Assembly (NCBI RefSeq): GCF_016100975.1
Contig: NZ_JACFRN010000006.1
Coordinates: 1 to 64,000 of the forward strand
Origin: Lactobacillus sp. W8174
Lineage (GTDB): Bacteria; Bacillota; Bacilli; Lactobacillales; Lactobacillaceae
DNA: 64,000 bases
Reading direction: 5' to 3'
The notes under the pieces are model-generated. The model was not told the origin of the DNA and made no database searches. It was given only the letters and a program-made list of their open reading frames with translations. This document shows, piece by piece, positions 27,127 to 36,012 of the stretch (its first letter is position 1; every line of letters starts with the position of its first letter). The position numbers were made by a program, and so were the translations under genes.

Positions 27127-27645
27127 TTACCTTTTGATTCTCACGCGTGAAATGGCGTTTAATACAAAGTAACTAATAATCATCTCTAACCACGGAGTAA
27201 TCGCTTCTTTAGGTATTCGTTGAATAAGGACAACGCGAAAGTCCATCCCGTAAAGAAGGTGAACCCAAAGCGTATTTAAACCTATATTAACAACAACAGT
27301 TACTAACAATGTTGCTAAAATTATTCGCCATATTTTAACTGGCTTTTGATAAAAAACCAAGCCATAAATAAAGGGACCTATCATTGCACTCAATGTAAAG
27401 CCAAGGAAAAACCCTCCTTGATTGCCAAATAGAGCTGATGAAACCAAATCACTAATTCCACCACCAATGCTGCCCCATACTGGTCCAAACAAATATCCTA
27501 GCATTACACTGCCTATAAATCCGAGGCTAACATGCACAATAGTTGTTCCAACTGTAAAACGACTAAGAATAATTTTCATTGCCACGATAATTCCTAAAAG
27601 GACAAGATCACGCAATTCGACCTTAAGCATCTCTTTAATAGTCAT
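27127..27645 (-). CDS. folT: ECF transporter S component, folate type (FolT-like)
   Basis: A membrane protein of about 172 residues with five to six helices, the substrate-binding subunit of an energy-coupling factor transporter. The RDLVLLGIIVAMKIILSRFTVG start and GPVWGSIGGGISDL (small-residue helix contacting EcfT) match the folate family; the ECF ATPases and EcfT are not in this window. A GTG three codons upstream is an alternative start; I prefer the ATG (27645). Many lactobacilli depend on outside folate, which fits. The folate assignment is from family resemblance. Confidence 0.78.
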   Translation of the reverse strand: MTIKEMLKVELRDLVLLGIIVAMKIILSRFTVGTTIVHVSLGFIGSVMLGYLFGPVWGSIGGGISDLVSSALFGNQGGFFLGFTLSAMIGPFIYGLVFYQKPVKIWRIILATLLVTVVVNIGLNTLWVHLLYGMDFRVVLIQRIPKEAITPWLEMIISYFVLNAISRVRIKR

Positions 27646-27700
27646 TTTCAGCACTTTCTTTCTTTAATTAATTTGTGTAAGAACACAAAAAATAATTATA

Positions 27701-28438
27701 TTATAATTTGCGCCAAGTTAGTTCACAAACAGCTTTATCATTTTTGTCATCATCCGCAATTGTATGATATGATTTAACACCGTTTTCATCTTTAATTATG
27801 CTTACACGTGAATATGGGGTTTCTCCATAGCGCACTTCAAGGTTAAATTTAATATCAATAGTCTTGACAACATGATTTTCCAAAAAATTACGGTCCAAAG
27901 TATCAATAAACCAGTTAAAATAGTGGCCATTGGTCATGTGATGGTTTGTATCTAAATCATCATAACGGACCCGATATTGTCTCTCATGTTGATATTCATC
28001 CTGAACTCGCAGCCTAGGGAAACGAGGTAATTTTTTTAGAAGTGGAACGCCAATTTCAGCCATCATTTCTTTATCTGTAGAAACGAGTTTACGAGTCTGT
28101 AAATCAAATAAAACCCATTCGCTCTTAACAGTTATCAGCTCGTTGCCATTTTGATCTGTAAAAACGTAACTTCTATATTCTAAAAAACGGTTATAGCCAA
28201 ATGGTTCGGTTGTGAGCGTAATTTCTTCATTTGGTCTGGGCAGACGTGCCACTTCAATATGATATTGTGTTACAACCCAGCCTAATCCTCTTTTAGTTAA
28301 CGCACTTGTACTGCCATTGCCTGAGTCCAATTGATGCTCTGAAACGCTCATCATTAAATCAATCATTGCAGGTAATTTCAAACTTTTATTTTCATCACAC
28401 TCATAATAATTTACTATATGTTTTTCACTATACTTCAT
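27701..28438 (-). CDS. Acyl-ACP thioesterase
   Basis: A 245-residue double-hotdog enzyme of the acyl-ACP thioesterase family, releasing fatty acids from acyl carrier protein. The N-terminal hotdog carries the typical VNYYECDENKSLKLPAMIDLMM and the second half has YRVRYDDLDTNHHMTNGHYFNWFID with the Asp-Asn-His pattern used for catalysis. It lies 8 bases after rsmI and probably shares its transcript. Confidence 0.88.
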   Translation of the reverse strand: MKYSEKHIVNYYECDENKSLKLPAMIDLMMSVSEHQLDSGNGSTSALTKRGLGWVVTQYHIEVARLPRPNEEITLTTEPFGYNRFLEYRSYVFTDQNGNELITVKSEWVLFDLQTRKLVSTDKEMMAEIGVPLLKKLPRFPRLRVQDEYQHERQYRVRYDDLDTNHHMTNGHYFNWFIDTLDRNFLENHVVKTIDIKFNLEVRYGETPYSRVSIIKDENGVKSYHTIADDDKNDKAVCELTWRKL

Positions 28439-28446
28439 ACTTTCAC

Positions 28447-29301
28447 CTACTTTTGATGATAACGTTCATATAGCTCATTTTTTGAGACATTATTTTCTTG
28501 AGCTACTGTCTTAATCGCCGATTTTTTACTTTCTCCTTTGTCAACCAATCGGTTTACCGATTTAATCAATTCTGACCAAGACAATTGTTTTTCTTCAATA
28601 GTATTAGGAGAAACTAAAACAACGAATTCACCTCTAGGAGCATTTTGCTCAAAATAATCTGTAACCTCACTGATTGTACCACGAATAAATTCTTCATGAA
28701 TTTTAGTAAGCTCCCTTGCAACAACAATTTTTCGTTCAGAATCCAGTACTTCGGACATATTATTGAGAGTCTTTATCAATCTGTGTGGTGCTTCATAAAA
28801 AATAGAGGTAGCTCGTGCTTTTTTCATTTGTACAAAAAAAAGCTGTTGTTCACTTTTTTTTCGGGGTAAAAAGCCATAGTATGTAAAAGGTTGGGCATCA
28901 AAGCCAGAGGCAATTAGGGCAGTAGTAAATGCGGAAGCACCGGGCAGAGGCACTACCGGAATATTATTTTTAATACATTCTTGCACTAAAATGTATCCCG
29001 GATCTGAAATGACAGGCATCCCAGCGTCACTAATTTCAGCAATAACCGCACCATCCTTCATTAACTTAATTAATTCCGGTGCCCTTTCTTTTGAATTATA
29101 TTTGTGAAAGGAAAGCATATGATTATGAACCCCAATTTTTTCAAGCAGAATTCCACTTGTTCTAGTATCTTCAGCAGCAATATAATCAGCTTCCTGTAAA
29201 ATTCTTTTTGCTCTAAGAGTAATGTCTTCAAGGTTACCAATAGGAGTTGGCACTAAAAAAAGTTTGCCTCTGTCTTGGTCATAACTACTTTGCCTTTGCA
29301 T
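28447..29301 (-). CDS. rsmI: 16S rRNA 2'-O-ribose C1402 methyltransferase RsmI
   Basis: A 284-residue SAM-dependent enzyme of the tetrapyrrole-methylase fold that methylates C1402 in the decoding centre. Motifs: LFLVPTPIGNLEDITLRA, YIAAEDTRTSGILL, ISDAGMPVISDPG and PLPGASAFTTALIASG, then FYEAPHRLI. It is 12 bases after yabA in the same order as in Bacillus (yabA-rsmI). Confidence 0.95.
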   Translation of the reverse strand: MQRQSSYDQDRGKLFLVPTPIGNLEDITLRAKRILQEADYIAAEDTRTSGILLEKIGVHNHMLSFHKYNSKERAPELIKLMKDGAVIAEISDAGMPVISDPGYILVQECIKNNIPVVPLPGASAFTTALIASGFDAQPFTYYGFLPRKKSEQQLFFVQMKKARATSIFYEAPHRLIKTLNNMSEVLDSERKIVVARELTKIHEEFIRGTISEVTDYFEQNAPRGEFVVLVSPNTIEEKQLSWSELIKSVNRLVDKGESKKSAIKTVAQENNVSKNELYERYHQK

Positions 29302-29313
29302 TTAATCAATCCT

Positions 29314-29658
29314 TTAATGTTTTTTCTTTTTCTCTCCAAAATTATCAAGAATATCCAAACAAAACATGCAGTCAGTATTAGGATCACGGTGAGAGCCATA
29401 GTACATATTGCAGATATGATAGCCTGAGCTGTATATTTGCCGCAAAGATTCAAGGCCACTCTGAGTTTTAACGGTGCTATTGTGGGCATTATTCATTTTG
29501 TCCATTTTTTCACGCAGCAACTGATTCTCTACTTTTAATTCCGTATTTTCTTTTAATGTTTCCAAAATACTATTTTCTAAACTCTCGATTGTTTTGGTCA
29601 TGCTAACCATTGAATCATGAAGTTGCTCTAACTTTGAATAAGAATCCACCTTAAACAC
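29314..29658 (-). CDS. yabA: Replication initiation control protein YabA
   Basis: A 114-residue regulator that binds DnaA and the beta clamp to limit re-initiation. The N-terminal leucine-zipper coiled coil (about residues 5-60) mediates tetramer formation, and the C-terminal zinc knuckle is visible as His-Cys ... CMFC in HICNMYYG ... NTDCMFCLD. It lies directly after holB (no gap). Confidence 0.93.
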   Translation of the reverse strand: MFKVDSYSKLEQLHDSMVSMTKTIESLENSILETLKENTELKVENQLLREKMDKMNNAHNSTVKTQSGLESLRQIYSSGYHICNMYYGSHRDPNTDCMFCLDILDNFGEKKKKH

Positions 29659-30519
29659 CTACCTTTTCCATTGTAAAGCAAGAAAATCCAGTAAATTGCG
29701 AAAACTGACATTGCTGTATTGCATTTTGTCAATTTCAAGCAAATACTTTAACATCCTTGCCCCGATTTCTTGATTATTGCCTTTTAATTCTGTTTGAGCC
29801 CATTTCTTTAGTAAAAAGAGAACGTAATTTTGTTCACTTTTGCTTCTTGCCAGTTCAGCCAACTGGTGCGCACTCACAAGGGATAATGAGTTACGCTCAA
29901 TCATTTCTTGGTAAAAATATCTGGCATTTTTATCCAACTTAGCAGTATCTTCCAGTGAGTCAACTTCACTTGGACTAAAACCATTTGCCAGCAATTCTTC
30001 ACTTTTACCATGTTCTTTTTGATTGAGCGTAAAATTAATAATCTGTGTACGTGAACGAATCGTTGGCAAAATTTGATCAGTATTATTTGTGATTAAAATA
30101 GTAACAACGGGTGCAATAGGTTCTTCCAGTAAGTTAAGTAAAGCATTAGCAGCAGGCAAAGTTAATTTCTGGGCTTCATTAATAATAAAGAAACGTACAT
30201 TGCTTTGAACTGGACTTTTAGCTAATTCTTCCTTTAAAAGCCTCACCTGATCAATTCCCAAATTCTGCTTGCCCTCAGGTTCCACTAGTAACACATCAGG
30301 GTGGTTGCCGGAAATAATTTGCCTGCAATTTTGACAAGTACCATCCGGCTTTTCAGCACCGTTACAATTAAAAAGGCAAGCTAGCCAATAGGCCGTATTT
30401 AATGCCTGGATTTCGTTGGCATCAACAAATAAGTAGCTATGCGCCAATTTGTTTTGCTCAAAAGCTTGACGCAAAAGTTTAGACTGTTTCTTGCCTCTTT
30501 CTTTAATATTGACAAGCAT
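29659..30519 (-). CDS. holB: DNA polymerase III delta' subunit
   Basis: A 286-residue clamp-loader subunit. The N-terminal AAA+ fold has a Cys-rich zinc module (FNCNGAEKPDG-TCQNCRQI, residues about 50-70), then NEAQKLTLPAANALLNLLEEP and the sensor SRTQI. The Walker A is degenerate, as expected for delta'. It overlaps darA by one base. Confidence 0.92.
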   Translation of the reverse strand: MLVNIKERGKKQSKLLRQAFEQNKLAHSYLFVDANEIQALNTAYWLACLFNCNGAEKPDGTCQNCRQIISGNHPDVLLVEPEGKQNLGIDQVRLLKEELAKSPVQSNVRFFIINEAQKLTLPAANALLNLLEEPIAPVVTILITNNTDQILPTIRSRTQIINFTLNQKEHGKSEELLANGFSPSEVDSLEDTAKLDKNARYFYQEMIERNSLSLVSAHQLAELARSKSEQNYVLFLLKKWAQTELKGNNQEIGARMLKYLLEIDKMQYSNVSFRNLLDFLALQWKR

Positions 30520-30842
30520 CAGAATTGCTTGAATTCTTCAACAGGCAAAACAAAACATGTAGCTCCCCCAACTGTAATTTTAACTGGTTGGCTACTCATC
30601 TCAAAACCTGTCATTACCAAATTAGGGTTCATATATTCTTCACGGGATTTAGACTCTTCCTTAATGATGCGTAAAACTTGTTTGACATGCTTATCGTCTA
30701 TACCGATTAAAAAGGTGGTGTTTCCTTCGCTAAGAAATCCACCAGTTGTAGCAAGCTTAGTCGCGCGAATGCTTTCCTTGACAAATGTATGTTGTAATCT
30801 ATTAGCGTCTTCTTTTTGTACAATTGCAACTATTAACTTCAT
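30519..30842 (-). CDS. darA: Cyclic-di-AMP receptor DarA (PII-like)
   Basis: A 107-residue PII-like protein (YaaQ/PstA family) that binds cyclic di-AMP as a trimer. The conserved KLIVAIVQKEDANRL start, RATKLATTGGFLSEGNTTFLIG loop and C-terminal VGGATCFVLPVEEF are all present. It sits between tmk and holB as in Bacillus. Confidence 0.93.
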   Translation of the reverse strand: MKLIVAIVQKEDANRLQHTFVKESIRATKLATTGGFLSEGNTTFLIGIDDKHVKQVLRIIKEESKSREEYMNPNLVMTGFEMSSQPVKITVGGATCFVLPVEEFKQF

Positions 30843-30847
30843 TTTAA

Positions 30848-31495
30848 TCAGTCCTTTAACAAATCTGCTGGTAATCGGTTTGCAATTATTTTAACACAAT
30901 CCTCTACTACTAAATTAAAGGGTTTATTTGCGTCAACAACCTTTATTCTTTCAGGATGAGCCTTAATTACTTCTTGATAACCCTGATAAACTTTTTGATG
31001 AAAATTTAATTTTTCCTGTTCTAAACGATCTTCTTGACCAGCTCGCTCTTTAGCAATTCTGTCTAATCCAACTTGCGGCTTAACGTCCAAAAAAATAGTT
31101 AGATCGGGTTCAATTTTACTGGTAGCAAAATCATTAATCTGTTTTACTGCAGCAATACCTAATTCTCGTCCTGCACCCTGATAGGCCAATGAACTATCAA
31201 CAAAACGATCTGAAAAAACTATTTTGCCTGCTTTAAGAGCTGGCATCACAGTTTCAAACATATGCTGGCTGCGAGAAGCTGCATAAAGCAAAGCTTCAGT
31301 TTTGGCAGACATTTCTTCATTAACCGGGTCCAAAATTAATTGGCGAATTTTCTCAGCAATTTTTGAGCCTCCCGGTTCCCGGGTTACTAGATATTGTGTC
31401 TTAAGTCTAGGCCCAATTTCCGCCACAACTTGCTTTAAAACTGTGCTTTTTCCTGACCCATCCGGTCCTTCAAAACTGATAAAATAACTCTTCAT
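30848..31495 (-). CDS. tmk: Thymidylate kinase
   Basis: A 215-residue enzyme converting dTMP to dTDP. P-loop [11 protein letters not shown] near residue 10, the [12 protein letters not shown] substrate region (DR[FY] motif) and the LID region ([16 protein letters not shown]) are clear. A frame start four codons upstream exists, but GGAGAG lies just before the ATG at 31495, so this one is chosen. It is 5 bases before darA. Confidence 0.96.
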   Translation of the reverse strand: MKSYFISFEGPDGSGKSTVLKQVVAEIGPRLKTQYLVTREPGGSKIAEKIRQLILDPVNEEMSAKTEALLYAASRSQHMFETVMPALKAGKIVFSDRFVDSSLAYQGAGRELGIAAVKQINDFATSKIEPDLTIFLDVKPQVGLDRIAKERAGQEDRLEQEKLNFHQKVYQGYQEVIKAHPERIKVVDANKPFNLVVEDCVKIIANRLPADLLKD

Positions 31496-31575
31496 AAAAC
31501 TCTCCATGTTTCTATTTTACAAGAGTTCTCTTTATATGAACACCCCAACGTACTTTTAATTTTTAATCAAAATAA

Positions 31576-31600
31576 AAAGCCCTTTTGAAAAAGGACTTTA
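31576..31600 (-). terminator. Terminator overlapping the stop codon of the DUF2508 gene
   Basis: AAAGCCCTTT and AAAGGACTTT (one mismatch), followed on the minus strand by TTTTTATTTT, start inside the stop codon at 31598-31600. This separates the dnaX-recR unit from tmk. Confidence 0.65.
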
Positions 31601-31828
31601 GTCAGAAATTGCATTGGTAAAACCACTAAATCTTGTATGACGGTGGCGCGCTTCATCATATAAAAAGGAATACTTGGCTCTTAAAATCTTACCTGTCACT
31701 ACATTGTCTTCAGACATATCAAGCGTTGTCGGATCAAGATTTTTTTGAACAGCAATCTGTTCCTGTAAGTTTTCAATAGTAGTCATGAGCCACTCATCAC
31801 CCATATTTTTTATTTTGTTACGTGCCAT
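31598..31828 (-). CDS. yaaL: DUF2508 (YaaL-like) small protein
   Basis: A 76-residue protein of the YaaL/DUF2508 family, mainly helical, ending with KYSFLYDEARHRHTRFSGFTNAISD. It overlaps recR by one base, the position YaaL has in Bacillus. The function is not known. Confidence 0.75.
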   Translation of the reverse strand: MARNKIKNMGDEWLMTTIENLQEQIAVQKNLDPTTLDMSEDNVVTGKILRAKYSFLYDEARHRHTRFSGFTNAISD

Positions 31829-32427
31829 TAGATTGAAGTTCTCCCTTGTACTGCTCGTTTCAAAGTAATTGAATTAGCGTATTCAATATCACTGCCTACT
31901 GCCAATCCCGCAGCTAGCCTTGTTACTTTAATACCAGCTGGCTTGATTAGTTTACTAATATACATGGCTGTTGATTCTCCCTCTGGGGTCGAATTTAAAG
32001 CCAAAATTACTTCTTTTACGCGATCCTGCTTTTGCAGACGAACAATTAATGACTTAATATTAATTTCTTCTGGGCCAATACCATCCATTGGGGACAAAAC
32101 TCCGTGCAAAACGTGATATAACCCGTTATATTCACCCATATCTTCAAAAGCCATCACGTCTTTTGGCTGCTCAACTACCATAATGGTCGACTGGTCACGT
32201 TCAGGATTACCACATATAGCACAAGGATCTTTTTCTGTTATGTTGCCACAAATAGAGCAACGATGAAGTTTTTCTTTCACCTCGGCCAACGCAGTACTAA
32301 AATTATGAACGTCGTCATCTGGCATATCTAAAGTATAAAATGCAAGCCTTGTAGCTGTTTTTTCACCAATACCAGGTAATTTCATGTAAGAATCAATTAA
32401 ATGCGCAATTGGTGCTGGATACTGCAA
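31828..32427 (-). CDS. recR: Recombination protein RecR
   Basis: A 199-residue protein that helps RecO load RecA at gaps. N-terminal helix-hairpin-helix ([16 protein letters not shown]), four-cysteine zinc finger ([17 protein letters not shown], about 57-73), Toprim domain ([15 protein letters not shown]) and the C-terminal Walker-like segment ([15 protein letters not shown]) are present. It is directly adjacent to ebfC. Confidence 0.97.
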   Translation of the reverse strand: MQYPAPIAHLIDSYMKLPGIGEKTATRLAFYTLDMPDDDVHNFSTALAEVKEKLHRCSICGNITEKDPCAICGNPERDQSTIMVVEQPKDVMAFEDMGEYNGLYHVLHGVLSPMDGIGPEEINIKSLIVRLQKQDRVKEVILALNSTPEGESTAMYISKLIKPAGIKVTRLAAGLAVGSDIEYANSITLKRAVQGRTSI

Positions 32428-32757
32428 TTAAATCATGCCCTTCGTATACTTGCCTAAACTTTGCTGGGTAGCTTGGTCAATTTCTGCTAATCCTTTATTG
32501 ACCGCATCAATAATCAAATCTTGCAACATATCAGGATCATCGGGGTCAATCGCATCTTTATCAATAGCAATATTTTTCAATTTGCGATCCCCGCTAAAAG
32601 TAGCTACAACCAAGTCATCTGCTGATTTGCCTACAAATTCCTGTGCAGTTATATTTTGTTGCTCTTGAGCCATCTGCTCCTGCAACTTCTTAGCCTGCTT
32701 CATCATTTGTTGCATATTCATGCCGCCCATAGCACCAAAATTAGGTCTTTTACTCAT
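32428..32757 (-). CDS. ebfC: Nucleoid-associated protein YbaB/EbfC
   Basis: A 109-residue DNA-binding dimer. The Gln/Met-rich helix MNMQQMMKQAKKLQEQMAQEQ and the DPDDPDMLQDLIIDAVNKGL segment are standard. It lies between dnaX and recR, as in most Firmicutes. Confidence 0.94.
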   Translation of the reverse strand: MSKRPNFGAMGGMNMQQMMKQAKKLQEQMAQEQQNITAQEFVGKSADDLVVATFSGDRKLKNIAIDKDAIDPDDPDMLQDLIIDAVNKGLAEIDQATQQSLGKYTKGMI

Positions 32758-32777
32758 ATTATTTTCTCCTTTAAATT

Positions 32778-34583
32778 TTAGTCTTTAACATTTACTGTGT
32801 CACCAAATAACTCTTTAGCTTTTTCTACAATCTGATTGCTTGACTCGTCTTGTTCAGGTCCTGAATCTGATTGTTTTTGCTTATTAAGCAGTTCTTTACC
32901 ATGCTTTTGCAAAAATTCTGTCCGCACAGTGGACCAGTCTTCATCAGGTACCAGCACTATTTCATAGCTATGCTTAGTAAATTTAGCAATTTCATCTGTC
33001 AATACATCTAACAAATTGCCATCTTCGCTGGCTTTTTCAAACCAAAGAGTATATTTGCATTTCATTACTACCTGATCTGAACTGGCTGCAACAGGTTCTA
33101 GGACATCTAGCAGAGCTCGTTGTGATACGCCCAAAACTGACTGCAGATCTGGCCAAACATTTTTGATAGCCACAAGATCATCCTTCGTGGCATTTTCTAA
33201 GACATGATAAACTTGTTTTCGATTTTGTTCATTAGCCTTTTTTCTACTTCTAATTGTTTTTTTAGGTTTGGAAGCAGTTTTTGCTTTGGCATTTTTACTT
33301 TTATTAGTATCAATTCGATCAGAAACTGCACTATCAAGATGAAAAATCTTATCGCTATTTTGAGTTTGCTTTTTGCTTAAATTAGAAACTTTTTTAGTTA
33401 AGTTTGAAACCTGCTTTTTTAATGCCTCTAATTCACTAGTCAAATCAGTATTTGCATTCCTTTGACTTTCTGAACTAGCCAAAACATTTTCAGAACCTAC
33501 TTTGCTATTTTGTTTGCCAGCACATTCAACTAAAAATACTTCTAGTGGAATCTGTTGCTGATTAGTATAGCGCAAATCATTTAATGCAGTATTCGCCGCA
33601 GCAATTACTTGGAAATAACGTTCAGAATTAACGTCATGAATTTTTTGTACAAAGTCAGCGTTCAAAAAGGTTTTCTGACTATTGTCTTTAGTTTTTACAG
33701 CCATTAACGCATCAGTCGCCATTTCAATGAGCTCATCTAAAATGTTTTTGGAACTGGCACCATTTTTAAGTTCTGTCTGCGCCAAAGACAATGCTTCAGT
33801 TGTATCATTATTTAAAATTGCTAATAAAATCTGTTCTATCTTTTCTTTATCAGCAAAACCTGTTATTTCAAGAGCCGCATCATATTCAACTTTGTTTTTG
33901 TCAAAACTTAAAAGTTGGTCTAAGATGCTTAAGGCATCCCTCATACCACCGTCAGCTACCTGAGCAATTACGGCTAAGGCTTTTTCATCATAACTGATTT
34001 TTTCTTGCCCAAGAATATACTTCATTCTTTTTTCAAGGTCAGCTTGAGTTATACGCTTAAAATTATAACGCTGAGTCCTTGATATGATAGTCGCTGGCAC
34101 TTTTTGCAATTCCGTAGTGGCCAAGATGAAGACAACATGCTCCGGTGGTTCTTCAAGAGTTTTAAGCAAAGCATTAAACGCCCCCATTGACAGCATATGA
34201 ACTTCATCAATAATGTAAACTTTGTATTTGCCTTGAGTTGGAGCGTATTTAACTTTATCTCTAATATCACGTATTTCATCAACGCCATTGTTGGAAGCCG
34301 CATCGATCTCCACAATGTCTGCCATTGCGCCCTTGTCGGCTGCAAGACAATTGGCGCACTTATTACAGGGCTCTCCATCTTGCAAATTGCTGCAATTCAA
34401 TGCCTTAGCCAAAATTTTGGCACATGAAGTTTTCCCAGTTCCCCGTGGTCCAGCAAACAAAAAGGCATGGGAGATTGTACCGCGCTTAATTGCATTTTTC
34501 AAAGTTTCCGTAATATCATCTTGACCAATCACACTATCGAAAGTGCGGGGTCTCCATTTGCGGTATAACGCTTGATAAGCCAT
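32778..34583 (-). CDS. dnaX: DNA polymerase III subunits gamma/tau
   Basis: A 601-residue clamp-loader ATPase. Walker A FAGPRGTGKTS (about 43-53), zinc module CSNLQDGEPCNKCANC, Walker B YIIDEVHML and SRTQRYNFKRI are visible. A Lys-rich linker (about 390-450) leads to the tau C-terminal domain that meets the polymerase. I see no sign that decides whether a shorter gamma form is also made. Its start is just downstream of the SRP RNA terminator. Confidence 0.96.
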   Translation of the reverse strand: MAYQALYRKWRPRTFDSVIGQDDITETLKNAIKRGTISHAFLFAGPRGTGKTSCAKILAKALNCSNLQDGEPCNKCANCLAADKGAMADIVEIDAASNNGVDEIRDIRDKVKYAPTQGKYKVYIIDEVHMLSMGAFNALLKTLEEPPEHVVFILATTELQKVPATIISRTQRYNFKRITQADLEKRMKYILGQEKISYDEKALAVIAQVADGGMRDALSILDQLLSFDKNKVEYDAALEITGFADKEKIEQILLAILNNDTTEALSLAQTELKNGASSKNILDELIEMATDALMAVKTKDNSQKTFLNADFVQKIHDVNSERYFQVIAAANTALNDLRYTNQQQIPLEVFLVECAGKQNSKVGSENVLASSESQRNANTDLTSELEALKKQVSNLTKKVSNLSKKQTQNSDKIFHLDSAVSDRIDTNKSKNAKAKTASKPKKTIRSRKKANEQNRKQVYHVLENATKDDLVAIKNVWPDLQSVLGVSQRALLDVLEPVAASSDQVVMKCKYTLWFEKASEDGNLLDVLTDEIAKFTKHSYEIVLVPDEDWSTVRTEFLQKHGKELLNKQKQSDSGPEQDESSNQIVEKAKELFGDTVNVKD

Positions 34584-34604
34584 TGATCAGTCTTCCCTAG
34601 TAAA

Positions 34605-34638
34605 AAACTCTTAACTCTTTCGCAAGAGTTAAGAGTTT
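34605..34638 (-). terminator. Terminator of the SRP RNA
   Basis: A perfect 15-base stem (AAACTCTTAACTCTT and AAGAGTTAAGAGTTT) with a 4-base loop that reads GCGA on the minus strand, followed by TTTTTT. It directly follows the SRP RNA and precedes dnaX. Confidence 0.9.
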
Positions 34639-34644
34639 GTAATT

Positions 34645-34730
34645 GTCTAATAAAAGGCACATGCCCGAGCAACCTTAGTGCTGCTACCTTCCGGTCCTGA
34701 CACGCTTTGGAGGTCAAACATTGCCCATAA
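34645..34730 (-). ncRNA. ffs: Signal recognition particle RNA (small bacterial type)
   Basis: The minus strand contains the conserved SRP domain IV: GTCAGGACCGGAAGGTAGCAG, with the GGAA tetraloop and the internal loop that binds Ffh. Complementary ends lie around 34721-34726 and 34650. Length and the place between tadA and dnaX match the scRNA locus of Firmicutes. The exact ends are estimates. Confidence 0.92.
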
Positions 34731-34762
34731 GATATATTAACGTATTTTAAGGTATTTTTCCA

Positions 34763-35272
34763 CTAATTTGCGAAATTTTTGCCGATGTCTTTTTCTGCTT
34801 TTTGTTTTCGCCTAATTTCTTTAAAAAAATCTTTTAACATCTGACTCGCTTCTTCACGGTATAGTCCCCGAATAACGTTGGGATGGTGGTTAAACTTTTC
34901 AATATCAAAAAGATTAACTACGCTGCCTGCCGCACCAGCTTTAGGGTCAAGTGCCCCAAAATATACGTTCTTAAGACGAGAATTGATAATTGCACCAGCA
35001 CACATGGGACAGGGTTCTAGGGTGACAAACAAACTGCAGTCTATTAAACGCCAAGTACCAAGTTTATTGCAAGCATCCCTAATAGCAATCATTTCAGCAT
35101 GTTGGGTAGAGTCTTGATCAAGCTCACGACGATTAAATCCAGTAGCTATAACTTTACCCGCAGAATCAACAATTACAGCTCCAATTGGAACTTCTCCCAA
35201 ATTTTGGGCTTTTTTTGCTTGCTGAAAAGCTAATTGCATAAAGTCTTTTTTTTCTGCACTTGAAAATGGCAT
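34763..35272 (-). CDS. tadA: tRNA-specific adenosine deaminase TadA
   Basis: A 169-residue zinc deaminase turning A34 of tRNA-Arg(ACG) into inosine. Catalytic HAEMIAIRDA (His and Glu) and zinc-binding PCPMCAGAI are visible, as is the C-terminal helix rich in Lys. It overlaps the upstream methyltransferase stop by one base. Confidence 0.95.
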   Translation of the reverse strand: MPFSSAEKKDFMQLAFQQAKKAQNLGEVPIGAVIVDSAGKVIATGFNRRELDQDSTQHAEMIAIRDACNKLGTWRLIDCSLFVTLEPCPMCAGAIINSRLKNVYFGALDPKAGAAGSVVNLFDIEKFNHHPNVIRGLYREEASQMLKDFFKEIRRKQKAEKDIGKNFAN

Positions 35273-35892
35273 TAATTATTCACCGCCTGCAAAACGTAGT
35301 AGCCTTTATCTCTTTTTAAAATAGTACAGTTGCCAAAAGTTTTTGTTAATAATTTACGGGCACTCGGTTCACCCTGTTTTTTCTGAATTACTACTAGTAA
35401 AACCCCATCAGTTACCAAATGATTTTTTGCACCAGACAAAATATTTGAAACAACTTCTTTACCTGCTCGAATGGGTGGATTAGTCAGAATTAAGCCATAT
35501 TTCTTTGCTGATGAAATATTGCTATAAGTATCAGAGGAAAAAATGGCAACATTATCTATATGGTTAAGCTCAGCATTCTTTTTCGCCAGGTCCAATCCAC
35601 GTTCATTAACGTCTATCATTTCTACTGTTTGCTTTGGCCAAAATTTAGCTGCAAAAAGACCGATTGGTCCATATCCGGTGCCAACATCTAAAATATTACT
35701 TGGAGGAAATTCAACGTCAACCATTTTTTTAATCAAAACACCTGAGCCATAATCCACCCGTAATTTCGAAAAAACCCCGGCATCAGTGGTAAATTTGAGA
35801 TCAATGCCATTGACTTGATAATCAATTATGTGAACATCATGCTGAGAAGTGGGATTCTCAGTAAAATACATTTGGTTTTCTTTTTCAGTCAT
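35272..35892 (-). CDS. Class I SAM methyltransferase (RsmC/YbxB-like)
   Basis: A 206-residue methyltransferase. The SAM motif LDVGTGYGPIGLFAA and the catalytic NPPIRAGK motif (typical of enzymes that methylate exocyclic amino groups) place it in the RsmC-like group that probably modifies 16S rRNA guanine. A second Met, eight codons in, could also be the start. It overlaps tadA by one base. Confidence 0.85.
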   Translation of the reverse strand: MTEKENQMYFTENPTSQHDVHIIDYQVNGIDLKFTTDAGVFSKLRVDYGSGVLIKKMVDVEFPPSNILDVGTGYGPIGLFAAKFWPKQTVEMIDVNERGLDLAKKNAELNHIDNVAIFSSDTYSNISSAKKYGLILTNPPIRAGKEVVSNILSGAKNHLVTDGVLLVVIQKKQGEPSARKLLTKTFGNCTILKRDKGYYVLQAVNN

Positions 35893-35955
35893 AATTCGCT
35901 CATTTCTAAAACCTTATCCAGATAATTTTAGCGGACATGTAAATTTTTGCAAATA

Positions 35956-36004
35956 TAAAAAAACTAATTATGTTTAAAAGATATTTTTCCAACATAATTA
36001 GTTT
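35956..36004 (-). terminator. Terminator at the end of the secreted-protein cluster
   Basis: A 14-base perfect stem (AAACTAATTATGTT at 35961-35974 and AACATAATTAGTTT at 35991-36004), followed on the minus strand by a T-run, begins 9 bases after the stop of the 36013 gene. Confidence 0.85.
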
Positions 36005-36012
36005 CTTGGATT